Source: Lentzea waywayandensis
Lineage (GTDB): Bacteria > Actinomycetota > Actinomycetes > Mycobacteriales > Pseudonocardiaceae
NCBI RefSeq assembly: GCF_900115955.1
Contig: NZ_FOYL01000008.1
Coordinates: forward strand, 1-64,000
Reading direction: 5' to 3'
DNA: 64,000 nt
Under the pieces are notes generated by a model. It made no database searches. It worked only from the letters and a program-made list of their open reading frames with translations, and had not been told where the DNA came from. Positions 22,200-30,405 of the stretch are shown piece after piece. The translations under genes and the position numbers were made by a program. Numbering within the stretch: position 1 is the first letter of the stretch; each line of letters begins with the position of its first letter.

Positions 22200-23269
22200 C
22201 GGATCTCCTCGTAGCCGTCGCCGGTCGCGACGAACTCGGTCACATCGCCTGCGGGACGGCCGCAGCGGCGAGCACAGCCTGACCAGTGAACGGGGCGGTC
22301 GTGCGGGGTTCCGAGCCAGGCGCGCGCGTCCGCACGCACGTCGGAGAGCGACTTCGCGCAGCCGGGACGGCCGGTGCAGGCGCTGACGCCGTGCCACGGG
22401 GAGGCCGGGTCGGTGATCAGGCCGGACGTGTCGGTGCCCGCGGGGACGACCAGGCTGCGCCACGGCGTCAGGCGGAGCGGGACGCCGGGGAGTTGGTGAG
22501 CGTCGAGGCGGCCCAGCGGGACGCCTGGGGTCACAGGTGAAGGTGCGACAGGAGTCACAACCGGGGTGAAGCGAGGGGCCTCGGTGGCGCCGAAATGAGC
22601 GGTGATCTTTCGCACACCGTCGTCCACTTCGGACAGGCGCCAGGAGGTGCCGCGGAGCTGCTGGAAGAGGCGGGCGGCGGTGACGACGGCGTCGACCGGG
22701 TCGGTGACGCGGACGCCGGTGTCGCGGCCGGCGAGCAGCAGGATCCAGGTGGAAGGGGTGGCGGAGCGGATGCCGGGGGCCGCGACGGAGGCTGGGCGGG
22801 CGGCGCCGGGCGCATCGTTGCCTGCCGGGCCCACATCGCCGCTGACCAGGCCGATGTCGCCGCCCAGCCCGCTCACCGACGCACCTGCGGTCACCAGGAA
22901 ACGCCCTGGCAGCGAGGCCAGCGCCGGGTCCGCGCACAGGGCCGCGTCGATCTCGTCGACCAGCGCCTGGTTGTCCTCCAGCGGCGCCGCGATGATGTTG
23001 CGGATCCGCTCGTGCGACGCGGAGGGCAGCAGCCCGGCCGCGGCCAGCCGCGCGCCCAGCTCCACGCCGTCCGCCAGGCCCCTGATCTGGAGGTTCGCCC
23101 GCGAGGTCAGCTCGATCGAGCCTGAACCCAGTTCGAGCGAGGCGAGGCGCACGACGTCCCACTGAGCAGCGGAAAGAGTGCCGCCCGGCACCCGGATGCG
23201 CGCCAGCCCGCCGTCGGCCGCGGCGTGCAGCTCGACGGCGCCGGGGCAGGCGTCCGGGTGACTACGCAT
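22196..23269 (-). CDS. cobG: Precorrin-3B synthase (CobG, sulfite/nitrite-reductase fold)
   Basis: 357 residues from ATG 23269. The first half has the ferredoxin-like nitrite/sulfite reductase motif LTSRANLQIRGL. The end has the [4Fe-4S]/siroheme-type cysteines ACTGRPGCAKSLSDVR and HWSGCARRCGRP. CobG is the oxygen-dependent monooxygenase that makes precorrin-3B, so the pathway here is the aerobic one. An Ala/Pro/Gly-rich insertion (from VGPAGNDAPGAARPASVAAP) and a TPV/SPV-rich stretch are unusual. The gene heads cobG-cobH-cobIJ and is divergent from cobN; I saw no separate riboswitch on its strand. Confidence 0.9.
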   Translation of the reverse strand: MRSHPDACPGAVELHAAADGGLARIRVPGGTLSAAQWDVVRLASLELGSGSIELTSRANLQIRGLADGVELGARLAAAGLLPSASHERIRNIIAAPLEDNQALVDEIDAALCADPALASLPGRFLVTAGASVSGLGGDIGLVSGDVGPAGNDAPGAARPASVAAPGIRSATPSTWILLLAGRDTGVRVTDPVDAVVTAARLFQQLRGTSWRLSEVDDGVRKITAHFGATEAPRFTPVVTPVAPSPVTPGVPLGRLDAHQLPGVPLRLTPWRSLVVPAGTDTSGLITDPASPWHGVSACTGRPGCAKSLSDVRADARAWLGTPHDRPVHWSGCARRCGRPAGDVTEFVATGDGYEEIR

Positions 23270-23279
23270 AGGTCGGACT

Positions 23280-23425
23280 GTAACCCGCCGGTTAGGGTGA
23301 GCCCGAACGACGAAGCGCTGGAGGAAGCCGGTGTGAATCCGGCGCGGTCCCGCCACTGTGACCAGCGAACACCGCTGGGAGTCAGGAACTCCGCTTCGCC
23401 TGTCACCCGCACTTTGGGGCGAGGA
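23280..23425 (+). promoter_or_regulatory. Cobalamin (adenosylcobalamin-type) riboswitch upstream of cobN
   Basis: The conserved core is plain on the plus strand: GGAAGCCGGTGTGAATCCGG at 23332-23351, followed by GCGGTCCCGCCACTGTGA, and the B12-box-like GAGTCAGGAACTC at 23380-23392. Additional paired elements surround these, and a GGGG/CCCC hairpin lies just downstream, before the cobN ribosome site. Binding of cobalamin is expected to turn off cobN expression. Boundaries are approximate. Confidence 0.92.
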
Positions 23426-23447
23426 CCCCACGAGGGATGGAGCCTGC

Positions 23448-26400
23448 GTGATCCTGTTGCTGTCGACCTCCGACACCGACCTGCTGTCGGCGCGTGCGAG
23501 CGGTGCCGAGTACCGGCTCGGCAACCCCGCGCGACTCACGACCGACGACCTGCCCGAGCTGATCCAGGACGTCGACCTCGTCCTCGTGCGCATCCTCGGT
23601 GGGCGCCGGATGTGGGAGGAAGGCCTCGACTGGCTGCTGGCGTGCGGCCTGCCGGTGGTGGTCCTCGGTGGTGAGCAGCAGCCCGACGCGGCGCTGATGG
23701 AGCTGTCGACTGTGCCTGGTGGCGTGTGTGCCGAGGCGCACCTCTACCTCGCGCACGGCGGTCCGGCGAACCTCACCGAGCTGCACAAGTTCCTGTCGGA
23801 CACCGTGCTGCTGACCGGCCACGGCTTCGAGGCCCCCGTCGCCACCCCCACGTGGGGTGTGCTGGAACGTGAGGTCAGCCCAGAAGGTCCGACGGTCGCG
23901 GTGCTCTACTACCGCGCGCACCACGTGGCCGGGAACACGGCGTTCGTCCACGCCCTGTGCGACGCGATCGAGGCCAAGGGCGGCAAGCCCCTGCCGGTCT
24001 TCTGCTCCTCGCTGCGCACCGCCGAACCCGAACTGCTCGACACGCTGCGCCAAGCCGACGCGCTCGTCGTGACGGTGCTCGCGGCCGGTGGCACGAACCC
24101 CGCGAAGGCATCGGCGGGTGGCGACGACGACGCGTGGGACGTCGGTGCGCTGGCCGCGCTCGACGTGCCGATCCTGCAGGGCCTGTGCCTCACGTCGAGC
24201 CGTGAGACGTGGGACGAGAACGACGACGGACTGTCTCCTTTGGACACCGCCACCCAGGTCGCGATCCCCGAGTTCGACGGCCGGATCATCACGGTTCCGT
24301 TCTCCTTCAAGGAGATCGACGAGGACGGCCTCACCGTCTACGTCGCCGACCCGGAACGGGCGCTGCGCGTCGCGGGCATCGCCGTGCGGCACGGCAGGCT
24401 GCGGCACATTCCCGTCGGGGACCGCAAGATCGCGGTGATGCTGTCGGCGTACCCGACCAAGCACTCCCGCATCGGCAACGCGGTCGGCCTGGACACGCCG
24501 GCGTCGACCGTGCGGCTGCTGAAGGCCATGCAGGAGCACGGTTACGACATCGGTGACGCGCTGCCGGGCGTGCAGGAGCTGGACGGCGACGCGTTGATCC
24601 ACGCGTTGATCGCGGCCGGTGGCCAGGACGCGGACTGGCTGACGCAGGAGCAGTTCGAGAGCAACCCCGTGCGCATCGCGGCCGCGGACTACCGGGAGTT
24701 CTACGACACGCTGCCCGAGGACTTCCGCGAGTCGATGCAGGAGCACTGGGGCGAGGCGCCGGGCACGCTCTTCGTCGACCACTCCAAGTCCAAGGACGGC
24801 GAGATCGTGCTGGCCGCGTTGCGGTCCAGCAACGTCGTCGTGATCGTGCAGCCGCCGCGCGGGTTCGGCGAGAACCCGATCGCGATCTACCACGATCCGG
24901 ACCTGCCGCCGTCGCACCACTACCTCGCGGCGTACCGGTGGATCGAGTCGAACTTCGGCGCGGACGCGGTCGTGCACGTCGGCAAGCACGGCAACCTGGA
25001 GTGGTTGCCCGGCAAGACCGTCGGCATGTCGGCGTCCTGCGGCACGGACGCGGCGCTCGGCGACCTGCCGCTGGTCTACCCGTTCCTCGTCAACGACCCC
25101 GGTGAGGGCACGCAGGCCAAGCGGCGGGCGCACGCCACGCTGGTCGACCACCTCGTGCCGCCGATGGCTCGCGCCGACAGCTACGGCGACATCGCGCGCC
25201 TGGAGCAGTTGCTGGACGAGTACGGGAACATCTCGGCGATGGACCCGGCCAAGGTACCGGCGATCCGCGCGCAGATCTGGACGCTGATCAAGGCCGCCAA
25301 GCTCGACCACGACCTGGGACTGGACGACCGGCCGCACGACGCGGAGTTCGACGAGTTCATCCTGCACGTCGACGGCTGGCTGTGCGAGGTCAAGGACGTC
25401 CAGATCCGCGACGGCCTGCACGTCCTCGGCGAGGCACCGACCGGCAGCGTCCGCGTCAACCTCGTGCTCGCCATGTTGCAGGCACGGCAGATGTGGGGCG
25501 GTCAGGTGGCCGCGCTGCCCGGTCTGCGCGAGGCGCTCGGGCTCACGACCACGACCCGTGAAGACGTTGACGCGATTGAAGAAGAGGCGCGCGGACTCGT
25601 CCAGGCGATGGAGGACGCGGGCTGGAACCGGGACACGGCCAGGACTCTGCACGAGTCCGAGGACGTGCAGAAGATCCTGGAGTTCGCGGCGGTCGAGGTC
25701 GTGCCCAGGCTGGCGCGCACCACCGACGAGATGACGAACGTCCTGCACGCGCTGGACGGCGGCTACACCCCGGCCGGCCCGTCGGGTTCTCCGTTGCGCG
25801 GCCTGGTGAACGTGCTGCCGACCGGCCGCAACTTCTACTCGGTCGACCCGAAGGCCATCCCGTCGCGGCTCGCGTGGGAGACCGGCCAGGCCATGGCCGA
25901 CTCACTGCTCGCCCGCTACCGCGAAGAGAACGACGGCGAATGGCCGCCCTCGGTCGGTCTGTCGGTCTGGGGCACGTCCGCGATGCGCACCGCCGGTGAC
26001 GACATCGCCGAGGTGTTCTCGCTGCTGGGCGTGCGACCGGTGTGGGACGACCAGTCGCGCCGCGTCACCGGCCTCGAGGTCATCGCGCTGGACGAGCTGG
26101 ACAGGCCGCGCATCGACGTCACGGTGCGGATCTCCGGCTTCTTCCGGGACGCCTTCCCGCACGTCGTGTCCATGTTGGACGATGCCGTGCAGCTGGTGGC
26201 CGCGCTGGACGAGCCCGCGGAGCAGAACTTCGTGCGGGCGCACATGCTCAAGGACCTGGAAGAGCACGGCGACCAGCGCCGGGCCACGTTGCGCGTCTTC
26301 GGTTCCAAGCCGGGCGCGTACGGCGCGGGCGTGCTGCCGTTGATCGACAGCCGCAACTGGCGCGACTCGTCCGACATCGCCGAGGTCTACGCGGTGTGGG

Positions 26401-27011
26401 GCGGCTACGCGTACGGGCGCGGTGTGGACGGGGTGGCGGCGCGCGCGGACATGGAGTCGGCGTACCGGCGGATCGCGGTGGCGGCCAAGAACATCGACAC
26501 CCGCGAGCACGACATCGCCGACTCGGACGACTACTTCCAGTACCACGGCGGCATGGTCACGATGGTGAAGGCGTTGACGGGCAGGGCACCCGCCGCGTAC
26601 GTCGGTGACAGCACGCGCCCGGAGGCGGTCCGCACGCGGACGTTGACGGAGGAGACCTCACGGATCTTCCGTGCCCGCGTGGTGAACCCGCGCTGGATCG
26701 GGGCGATGCGGCAGCACGGGTACAAGGGCGCGTTCGAACTCCAGGCGACGGTCGAGTACCTGTTCGGCTACGACGCCACGACCGGCGTCGTCGCGGACTG
26801 GATGTACGAGAAGCTGACCGAGTCGTACGTGCTCGACCCGGAGACCCGGAAGTTCCTGCAGACCAGCAACCCCTGGGCGTTGCACGGCATCGCCGAGCGT
26901 CTGCTGGAGGCGGCCGAGCGCAAGATGTGGGAGCACCCGGAGGAGTCCACTTTGGACGCGCTGCGGGCGGCCTATCTCGAAACGGAAGGCGACCTGGAAG
27001 ACGGAGCCTGA
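23448..27011 (+). CDS. cobN: Cobaltochelatase, large subunit
   Basis: 1187 residues from GTG 23448, with GGGATGGAG five bases upstream; this matches the usual CobN length. Family motifs include VAVLYYRAHHVAGNTAFVHALCDAIEAKGGKPLPVFCSS, KIAVMLSAYPTKHSRIGNAVGLDTPAS, HVGKHGNLEWLPGKTVGMSASC and VWGTSAMRTAGDDIAEVFSLLGVRPVWD. Together with CobS/CobT or ChlI/ChlD-like ATPases (not in this window) it inserts cobalt into hydrogenobyrinate a,c-diamide. It is controlled by the cobalamin riboswitch directly upstream, apart from the other corrin genes. The stop codon abuts the convergent EF-hand gene. Confidence 0.97.
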   Translation: MILLLSTSDTDLLSARASGAEYRLGNPARLTTDDLPELIQDVDLVLVRILGGRRMWEEGLDWLLACGLPVVVLGGEQQPDAALMELSTVPGGVCAEAHLYLAHGGPANLTELHKFLSDTVLLTGHGFEAPVATPTWGVLEREVSPEGPTVAVLYYRAHHVAGNTAFVHALCDAIEAKGGKPLPVFCSSLRTAEPELLDTLRQADALVVTVLAAGGTNPAKASAGGDDDAWDVGALAALDVPILQGLCLTSSRETWDENDDGLSPLDTATQVAIPEFDGRIITVPFSFKEIDEDGLTVYVADPERALRVAGIAVRHGRLRHIPVGDRKIAVMLSAYPTKHSRIGNAVGLDTPASTVRLLKAMQEHGYDIGDALPGVQELDGDALIHALIAAGGQDADWLTQEQFESNPVRIAAADYREFYDTLPEDFRESMQEHWGEAPGTLFVDHSKSKDGEIVLAALRSSNVVVIVQPPRGFGENPIAIYHDPDLPPSHHYLAAYRWIESNFGADAVVHVGKHGNLEWLPGKTVGMSASCGTDAALGDLPLVYPFLVNDPGEGTQAKRRAHATLVDHLVPPMARADSYGDIARLEQLLDEYGNISAMDPAKVPAIRAQIWTLIKAAKLDHDLGLDDRPHDAEFDEFILHVDGWLCEVKDVQIRDGLHVLGEAPTGSVRVNLVLAMLQARQMWGGQVAALPGLREALGLTTTTREDVDAIEEEARGLVQAMEDAGWNRDTARTLHESEDVQKILEFAAVEVVPRLARTTDEMTNVLHALDGGYTPAGPSGSPLRGLVNVLPTGRNFYSVDPKAIPSRLAWETGQAMADSLLARYREENDGEWPPSVGLSVWGTSAMRTAGDDIAEVFSLLGVRPVWDDQSRRVTGLEVIALDELDRPRIDVTVRISGFFRDAFPHVVSMLDDAVQLVAALDEPAEQNFVRAHMLKDLEEHGDQRRATLRVFGSKPGAYGAGVLPLIDSRNWRDSSDIAEVYAVWGGYAYGRGVDGVAARADMESAYRRIAVAAKNIDTREHDIADSDDYFQYHGGMVTMVKALTGRAPAAYVGDSTRPEAVRTRTLTEETSRIFRARVVNPRWIGAMRQHGYKGAFELQATVEYLFGYDATTGVVADWMYEKLTESYVLDPETRKFLQTSNPWALHGIAERLLEAAERKMWEHPEESTLDALRAAYLETEGDLEDGA

Positions 27012-27524
27012 TCAGGCCGAGACAGGTCCGAACACGTAGGAGCCGGCGGCGGCAGCGTTGTCGCCGGCCCAGAACTCGGCCCACAGCGTGGCGAACTCGG
27101 CCCGCGACAGCCTGCCGTCACCGTCGAGGTCCAGGACGGTGAAGTCGGTCGTGCCTTCGCGGCCGAGCCAAGCCTCGATCATCACCCGGTACTCGTCCTC
27201 GGAGACGTAGTCGTCGCCGTCCGCGTCCACGGCACCGAACATCGCGTCCGCCGTGCCGAGCACCGGCTCGATGTTGGCGGGCAACACGTCCACGACGTTC
27301 AGCACGTCGTCCAGCGTCACCCTGTCCGCGCCGCCCGCCGCCGACTGGAGGGTCGTCCACCAGCCGAGCATCACCTGGGACAGCAGCTTCTCGTCGCTGC
27401 CGCGCAGGCTCGCCCAGCGCGCGGCGAGGAGCCGGAAGTCCTCCGCGGTCAGATAGCCGTCACCGGTGACGTCCATCGCGCCGAACACCAGGTGCACCTT
27501 GCTGCGCTGAAATTCGCTCGCCAT
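27012..27524 (-). CDS. EF-hand calcium-binding protein (calerythrin/CabB-like)
   Basis: 170 residues from ATG 27524 (an in-frame alternative lies at 27536). Three canonical EF-hand loops are visible: DVTGDGYLTAEDF, DADGDDYVSEDEY and DLDGDGRLSRAEF. The region LDDVLNVVDVLPANIEP probably carries a degenerate fourth hand. It is a soluble cytoplasmic calcium sensor or buffer similar to small Streptomyces EF-hand proteins. It is tail-to-tail with cobN with no spacer. Confidence 0.88.
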   Translation of the reverse strand: MASEFQRSKVHLVFGAMDVTGDGYLTAEDFRLLAARWASLRGSDEKLLSQVMLGWWTTLQSAAGGADRVTLDDVLNVVDVLPANIEPVLGTADAMFGAVDADGDDYVSEDEYRVMIEAWLGREGTTDFTVLDLDGDGRLSRAEFATLWAEFWAGDNAAAAGSYVFGPVSA

Positions 27525-27580
27525 GCGCAGGACCATAGGACCGGAAGGCGCAACCGAACCATCGGCCGAACGGGTCCGAA

Positions 27581-30187
27581 CTAGTCCACGAACAGAGCAT
27601 CAGCCAGCTGCAAACGGCCGGACACTCCGAGCTTCCGGTAGATCCCCGAGAGCACGCCCTGAACGCCGCCGACGGGCATGAGCAGCGTGGACGCGATCTC
27701 GTCATCCGAACGGCCGCGGGCCGCCAGTTCCGCCACCTGGTGCTCCGTCGGGGTGAGCGCGGTCGGCCCGGTCTGGCGCATCCGCCGAGGTCCGGCGCTC
27801 GTCGCCACCAGTTCGGAGTAGGCCCGCGCGGCCATCGCCGAGGATCCGCACTTCTGCGCCAGGTCCATCGCGTCACGCAGGCACGTGCGCGCGAAAGCCG
27901 TGTCGCCCTGCCGCCGCACCACGACGCCGAGGTCGACCAACGCGCGCGCCAGCTCCAAGCGGGCGGGAGAGCCGCGCAGCACCCGCACGGCCTCTTCCAG
28001 CAACGTCCGCCCGGCCGCACCCGCCGTGACCCGGCCGGCCGCGCGCAACGCCATGCCCAACGCCCTGGGCGCGCCCCAGTCGCGTGCCAGCGTGACCTCT
28101 TCCATGGCCAGTTCGCGGGCCCGTTCGCCGTCGCCCGTCGCCGCGCTCGCCAGGGCCGCGCCGGAACGCCACGCCAGCGCCGCCGGATTGCGGTACGGCC
28201 ACGCCGCGCAGTGCCGTCCGGCGGCCAGAAACGCTTCCAGGGCCTCGTGATCGTCGCCTCGCGCGGTCAGCATCCGTCCGCGCACGGTCAGCACGCCGCC
28301 GTACGACCAGACGCGCCGCGCCGCGTCCGTCGAGGCCTCGGCGATGACCTCGGCTGCCTCGTCCAGGCGGCCCTCTTCGAGCAGGATGTCGGCGAGCAAC
28401 GCGGCGTGCCACGTCGACACCGCGTGCCAGCGCCGGTCCTGGCGCAGATGATCGGCCGCGACCTCCAGGTCGGCGCGGGCGGAGACGAGATCTCCCTTGC
28501 GGCGCTGGACGTTCGCGCGCATCACGTTCGTCAGCGCCCGCAACGCCGGAGCCTGCGCGCGGTCGACCTCGTCCAGCACGGCCAGCGCCTCGTCCAGCGA
28601 GTCGGCCAGGTTCAGCGTCATCGCGGACGCCAGCGACGACAGCACGCCCGAGGCCGACACGAGCGGAACCGCTTCGACCGCGCTGATGTCCCCGACCATC
28701 ACGTGGTGCAGCACCCCGGCCGGCGTGTCGAGCGACACCGACGACGGCACGGCCTCCTGCCACACCAGCCCGTGCACGGCCAGATGTGCCTGGGCCAGTG
28801 GAGAACCGCCCAGAACCACCGGGATCTCGGCGGGGTTCCCCTCGGCGTGCAGAGCGTAGGACAGGGCCACCGCGGACTCCACGTCGTCCACATCGGACTG
28901 GAACGCCTCGCGCAGCCGGGCCGTCGCGCCGGGCAGGTCGCCGACCAGCTCGGCGATTCCCAGCAGCCGCAACGCCCGCGACGGGTTCGCCACCGGTTCG
29001 CGCAACGCCCGCCACAGCAACCGCGCGGCACCGGACGTGTCGCCCTGGTTCACCGCCTCCTGCGCGGCCCGGTCGAGCACCTCGCCGGCCCACGGTTCCA
29101 GGCCGGGCGAGGTCTCCAGCAGATGATCGGCGACCGCCCGGTCTGATGCGCCGTGCGTGCGCAACGACCGTGCGGCCCGAAGGTGCAACGCGGCCCGCGC
29201 ACCGGCCGGCATGTCGTCGAGAACCGCGGGCCCGGCCACACCGAGCAACTCGACCGTCCGCATCGCTTCGGCCAACTCGACGGGGCTGAGCCGCGTCAGC
29301 TCGGCCAGCACGCCGGGATGCGGCGAGGAACCCAGAGCCGCCAGGCAATGCGCCGTGGCCACCACGGAGGCCGGACGGCGGCGCAGCCGAGCCGCCATGA
29401 TCTCGCCGGCCACCTCCGCACCGCGCTGCGCGACCCGCCACGCGGCCTCGGCGGTCGGCGGCACCCGGTCCTCCGCCAACGCCTTCAGCAGCCGCGTCAC
29501 GGTCAGCGGGTTCCCGCCGGTCGCCTCCACACAGGCGGTCACGAACTCGGGCGCCGCCTCACCCAGCGCCGACGTGACCAGCACACCGATCTCGGCCGGA
29601 GTCAGGTTGTCCAGCGTGACCCGTTGGCACGCAGCCATGATCTCGCCATAAGAGGGATCGTCGCACCGCTCGCCCACACCCACGGCCAGCACGAGAGCGA
29701 TCGGCAACCGCTGCACCCGCAACGTCAGATAGGCGAGCCAGCGCAGGGAAGCGGCATCGGCCCAGTGCGCGTCGTCCACGACGATGAGCAGGTCACCGCG
29801 CGCGGCCAGCCCGGCGGCCAGCCGGTAGACGCCGTGCAGCACGGGAAAATCGGCGGCGACCGCTGTGAGCCGCAACGCGTTCGTCGCCTCTGCGGGCACG
29901 AGATCAGGGTCGATCAGGTCGAAGAGCTGTGCCACGATCCCGAACGGCAGGTCGCCCTCCAGCGCACTGCCACGAGCCCGCACGACCTGCCCCTGCCAGC
30001 GCGCGGCGAGGTCGTCCAGCGCCGCCGTCTTGCCCGTGCCGGGTGCGCCTTCCACCACCGTGGTCGTGCCCGGCACCACCTGATCGCTGATTCCGGCGCA
30101 CCACACTTTCAGCCGGTTTTCCAAGATCTCTCCACAATCCGCCGCTGAAAGTATCAGCGGAATTGATGTTAGGAGAAAGCGCTCCAC
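27581..30187 (-). CDS. LAL-type LuxR family transcriptional regulator
   Basis: 868 residues (start uncertain; GTG 30187 used). Near the N-terminus an AAA-type ATPase has Walker A VEGAPGTGKTAALDDLA and Walker B LLIVVDDAHWADAASLRW. A long helical TPR-like middle follows. The C-terminal LuxR helix-turn-helix is LTPTEHQVAELAARGRSDDEIASTLLMPVGGVQGVLSGIYRKLGVSGRLQL. Such large ATP-binding LuxR proteins act as pathway activators. The N-terminus lacks the common (L/V)GR-E segment. It is divergent from a second LAL gene, so the two may share a promoter region. Confidence 0.9.
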   Translation of the reverse strand: MERFLLTSIPLILSAADCGEILENRLKVWCAGISDQVVPGTTTVVEGAPGTGKTAALDDLAARWQGQVVRARGSALEGDLPFGIVAQLFDLIDPDLVPAEATNALRLTAVAADFPVLHGVYRLAAGLAARGDLLIVVDDAHWADAASLRWLAYLTLRVQRLPIALVLAVGVGERCDDPSYGEIMAACQRVTLDNLTPAEIGVLVTSALGEAAPEFVTACVEATGGNPLTVTRLLKALAEDRVPPTAEAAWRVAQRGAEVAGEIMAARLRRRPASVVATAHCLAALGSSPHPGVLAELTRLSPVELAEAMRTVELLGVAGPAVLDDMPAGARAALHLRAARSLRTHGASDRAVADHLLETSPGLEPWAGEVLDRAAQEAVNQGDTSGAARLLWRALREPVANPSRALRLLGIAELVGDLPGATARLREAFQSDVDDVESAVALSYALHAEGNPAEIPVVLGGSPLAQAHLAVHGLVWQEAVPSSVSLDTPAGVLHHVMVGDISAVEAVPLVSASGVLSSLASAMTLNLADSLDEALAVLDEVDRAQAPALRALTNVMRANVQRRKGDLVSARADLEVAADHLRQDRRWHAVSTWHAALLADILLEEGRLDEAAEVIAEASTDAARRVWSYGGVLTVRGRMLTARGDDHEALEAFLAAGRHCAAWPYRNPAALAWRSGAALASAATGDGERARELAMEEVTLARDWGAPRALGMALRAAGRVTAGAAGRTLLEEAVRVLRGSPARLELARALVDLGVVVRRQGDTAFARTCLRDAMDLAQKCGSSAMAARAYSELVATSAGPRRMRQTGPTALTPTEHQVAELAARGRSDDEIASTLLMPVGGVQGVLSGIYRKLGVSGRLQLADALFVD

Positions 30188-30405
30188 TTGCCCAGGTAAA
30201 GGTTCCTGCGCTAAGGGCGTCTCAACAGGAGAGCTGCACGTATGATCCCGCGGGCAACTACTCGAATGGGTAGCGGCAGCGTGGCGGCGGCCTCACCCGC
30301 TCATCCCAACGGCCTAGGAGAGGCGCTTCGGGGCTGGTCGTGGTGCGGGTCGTTGTGGTAATGCAGCGAGTGTTCTCCGCCGCCGCGGAGCGAAAGGAAA
30401 AATGG
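30188..30405. promoter_or_regulatory. Divergent promoter region between the two LAL genes
   Basis: About 218 bp without a supported gene. It is less GC-rich than its surroundings near 30190-30260 and must hold both promoters. I saw no unambiguous -35/-10 pair or large palindrome in it. The inverted repeat CGCTGA-aagta-TCAGCG at 30142-30158 lies just inside the minus-strand frame and could be a control site if that gene starts later. Confidence 0.4.

Noticed and set aside
23403..25748. Minus-strand open frame of 781 codons opposite cobN
   Set aside because: cobN is unambiguous on the plus strand, and the riboswitch sets its direction. The reverse frame has no domain.
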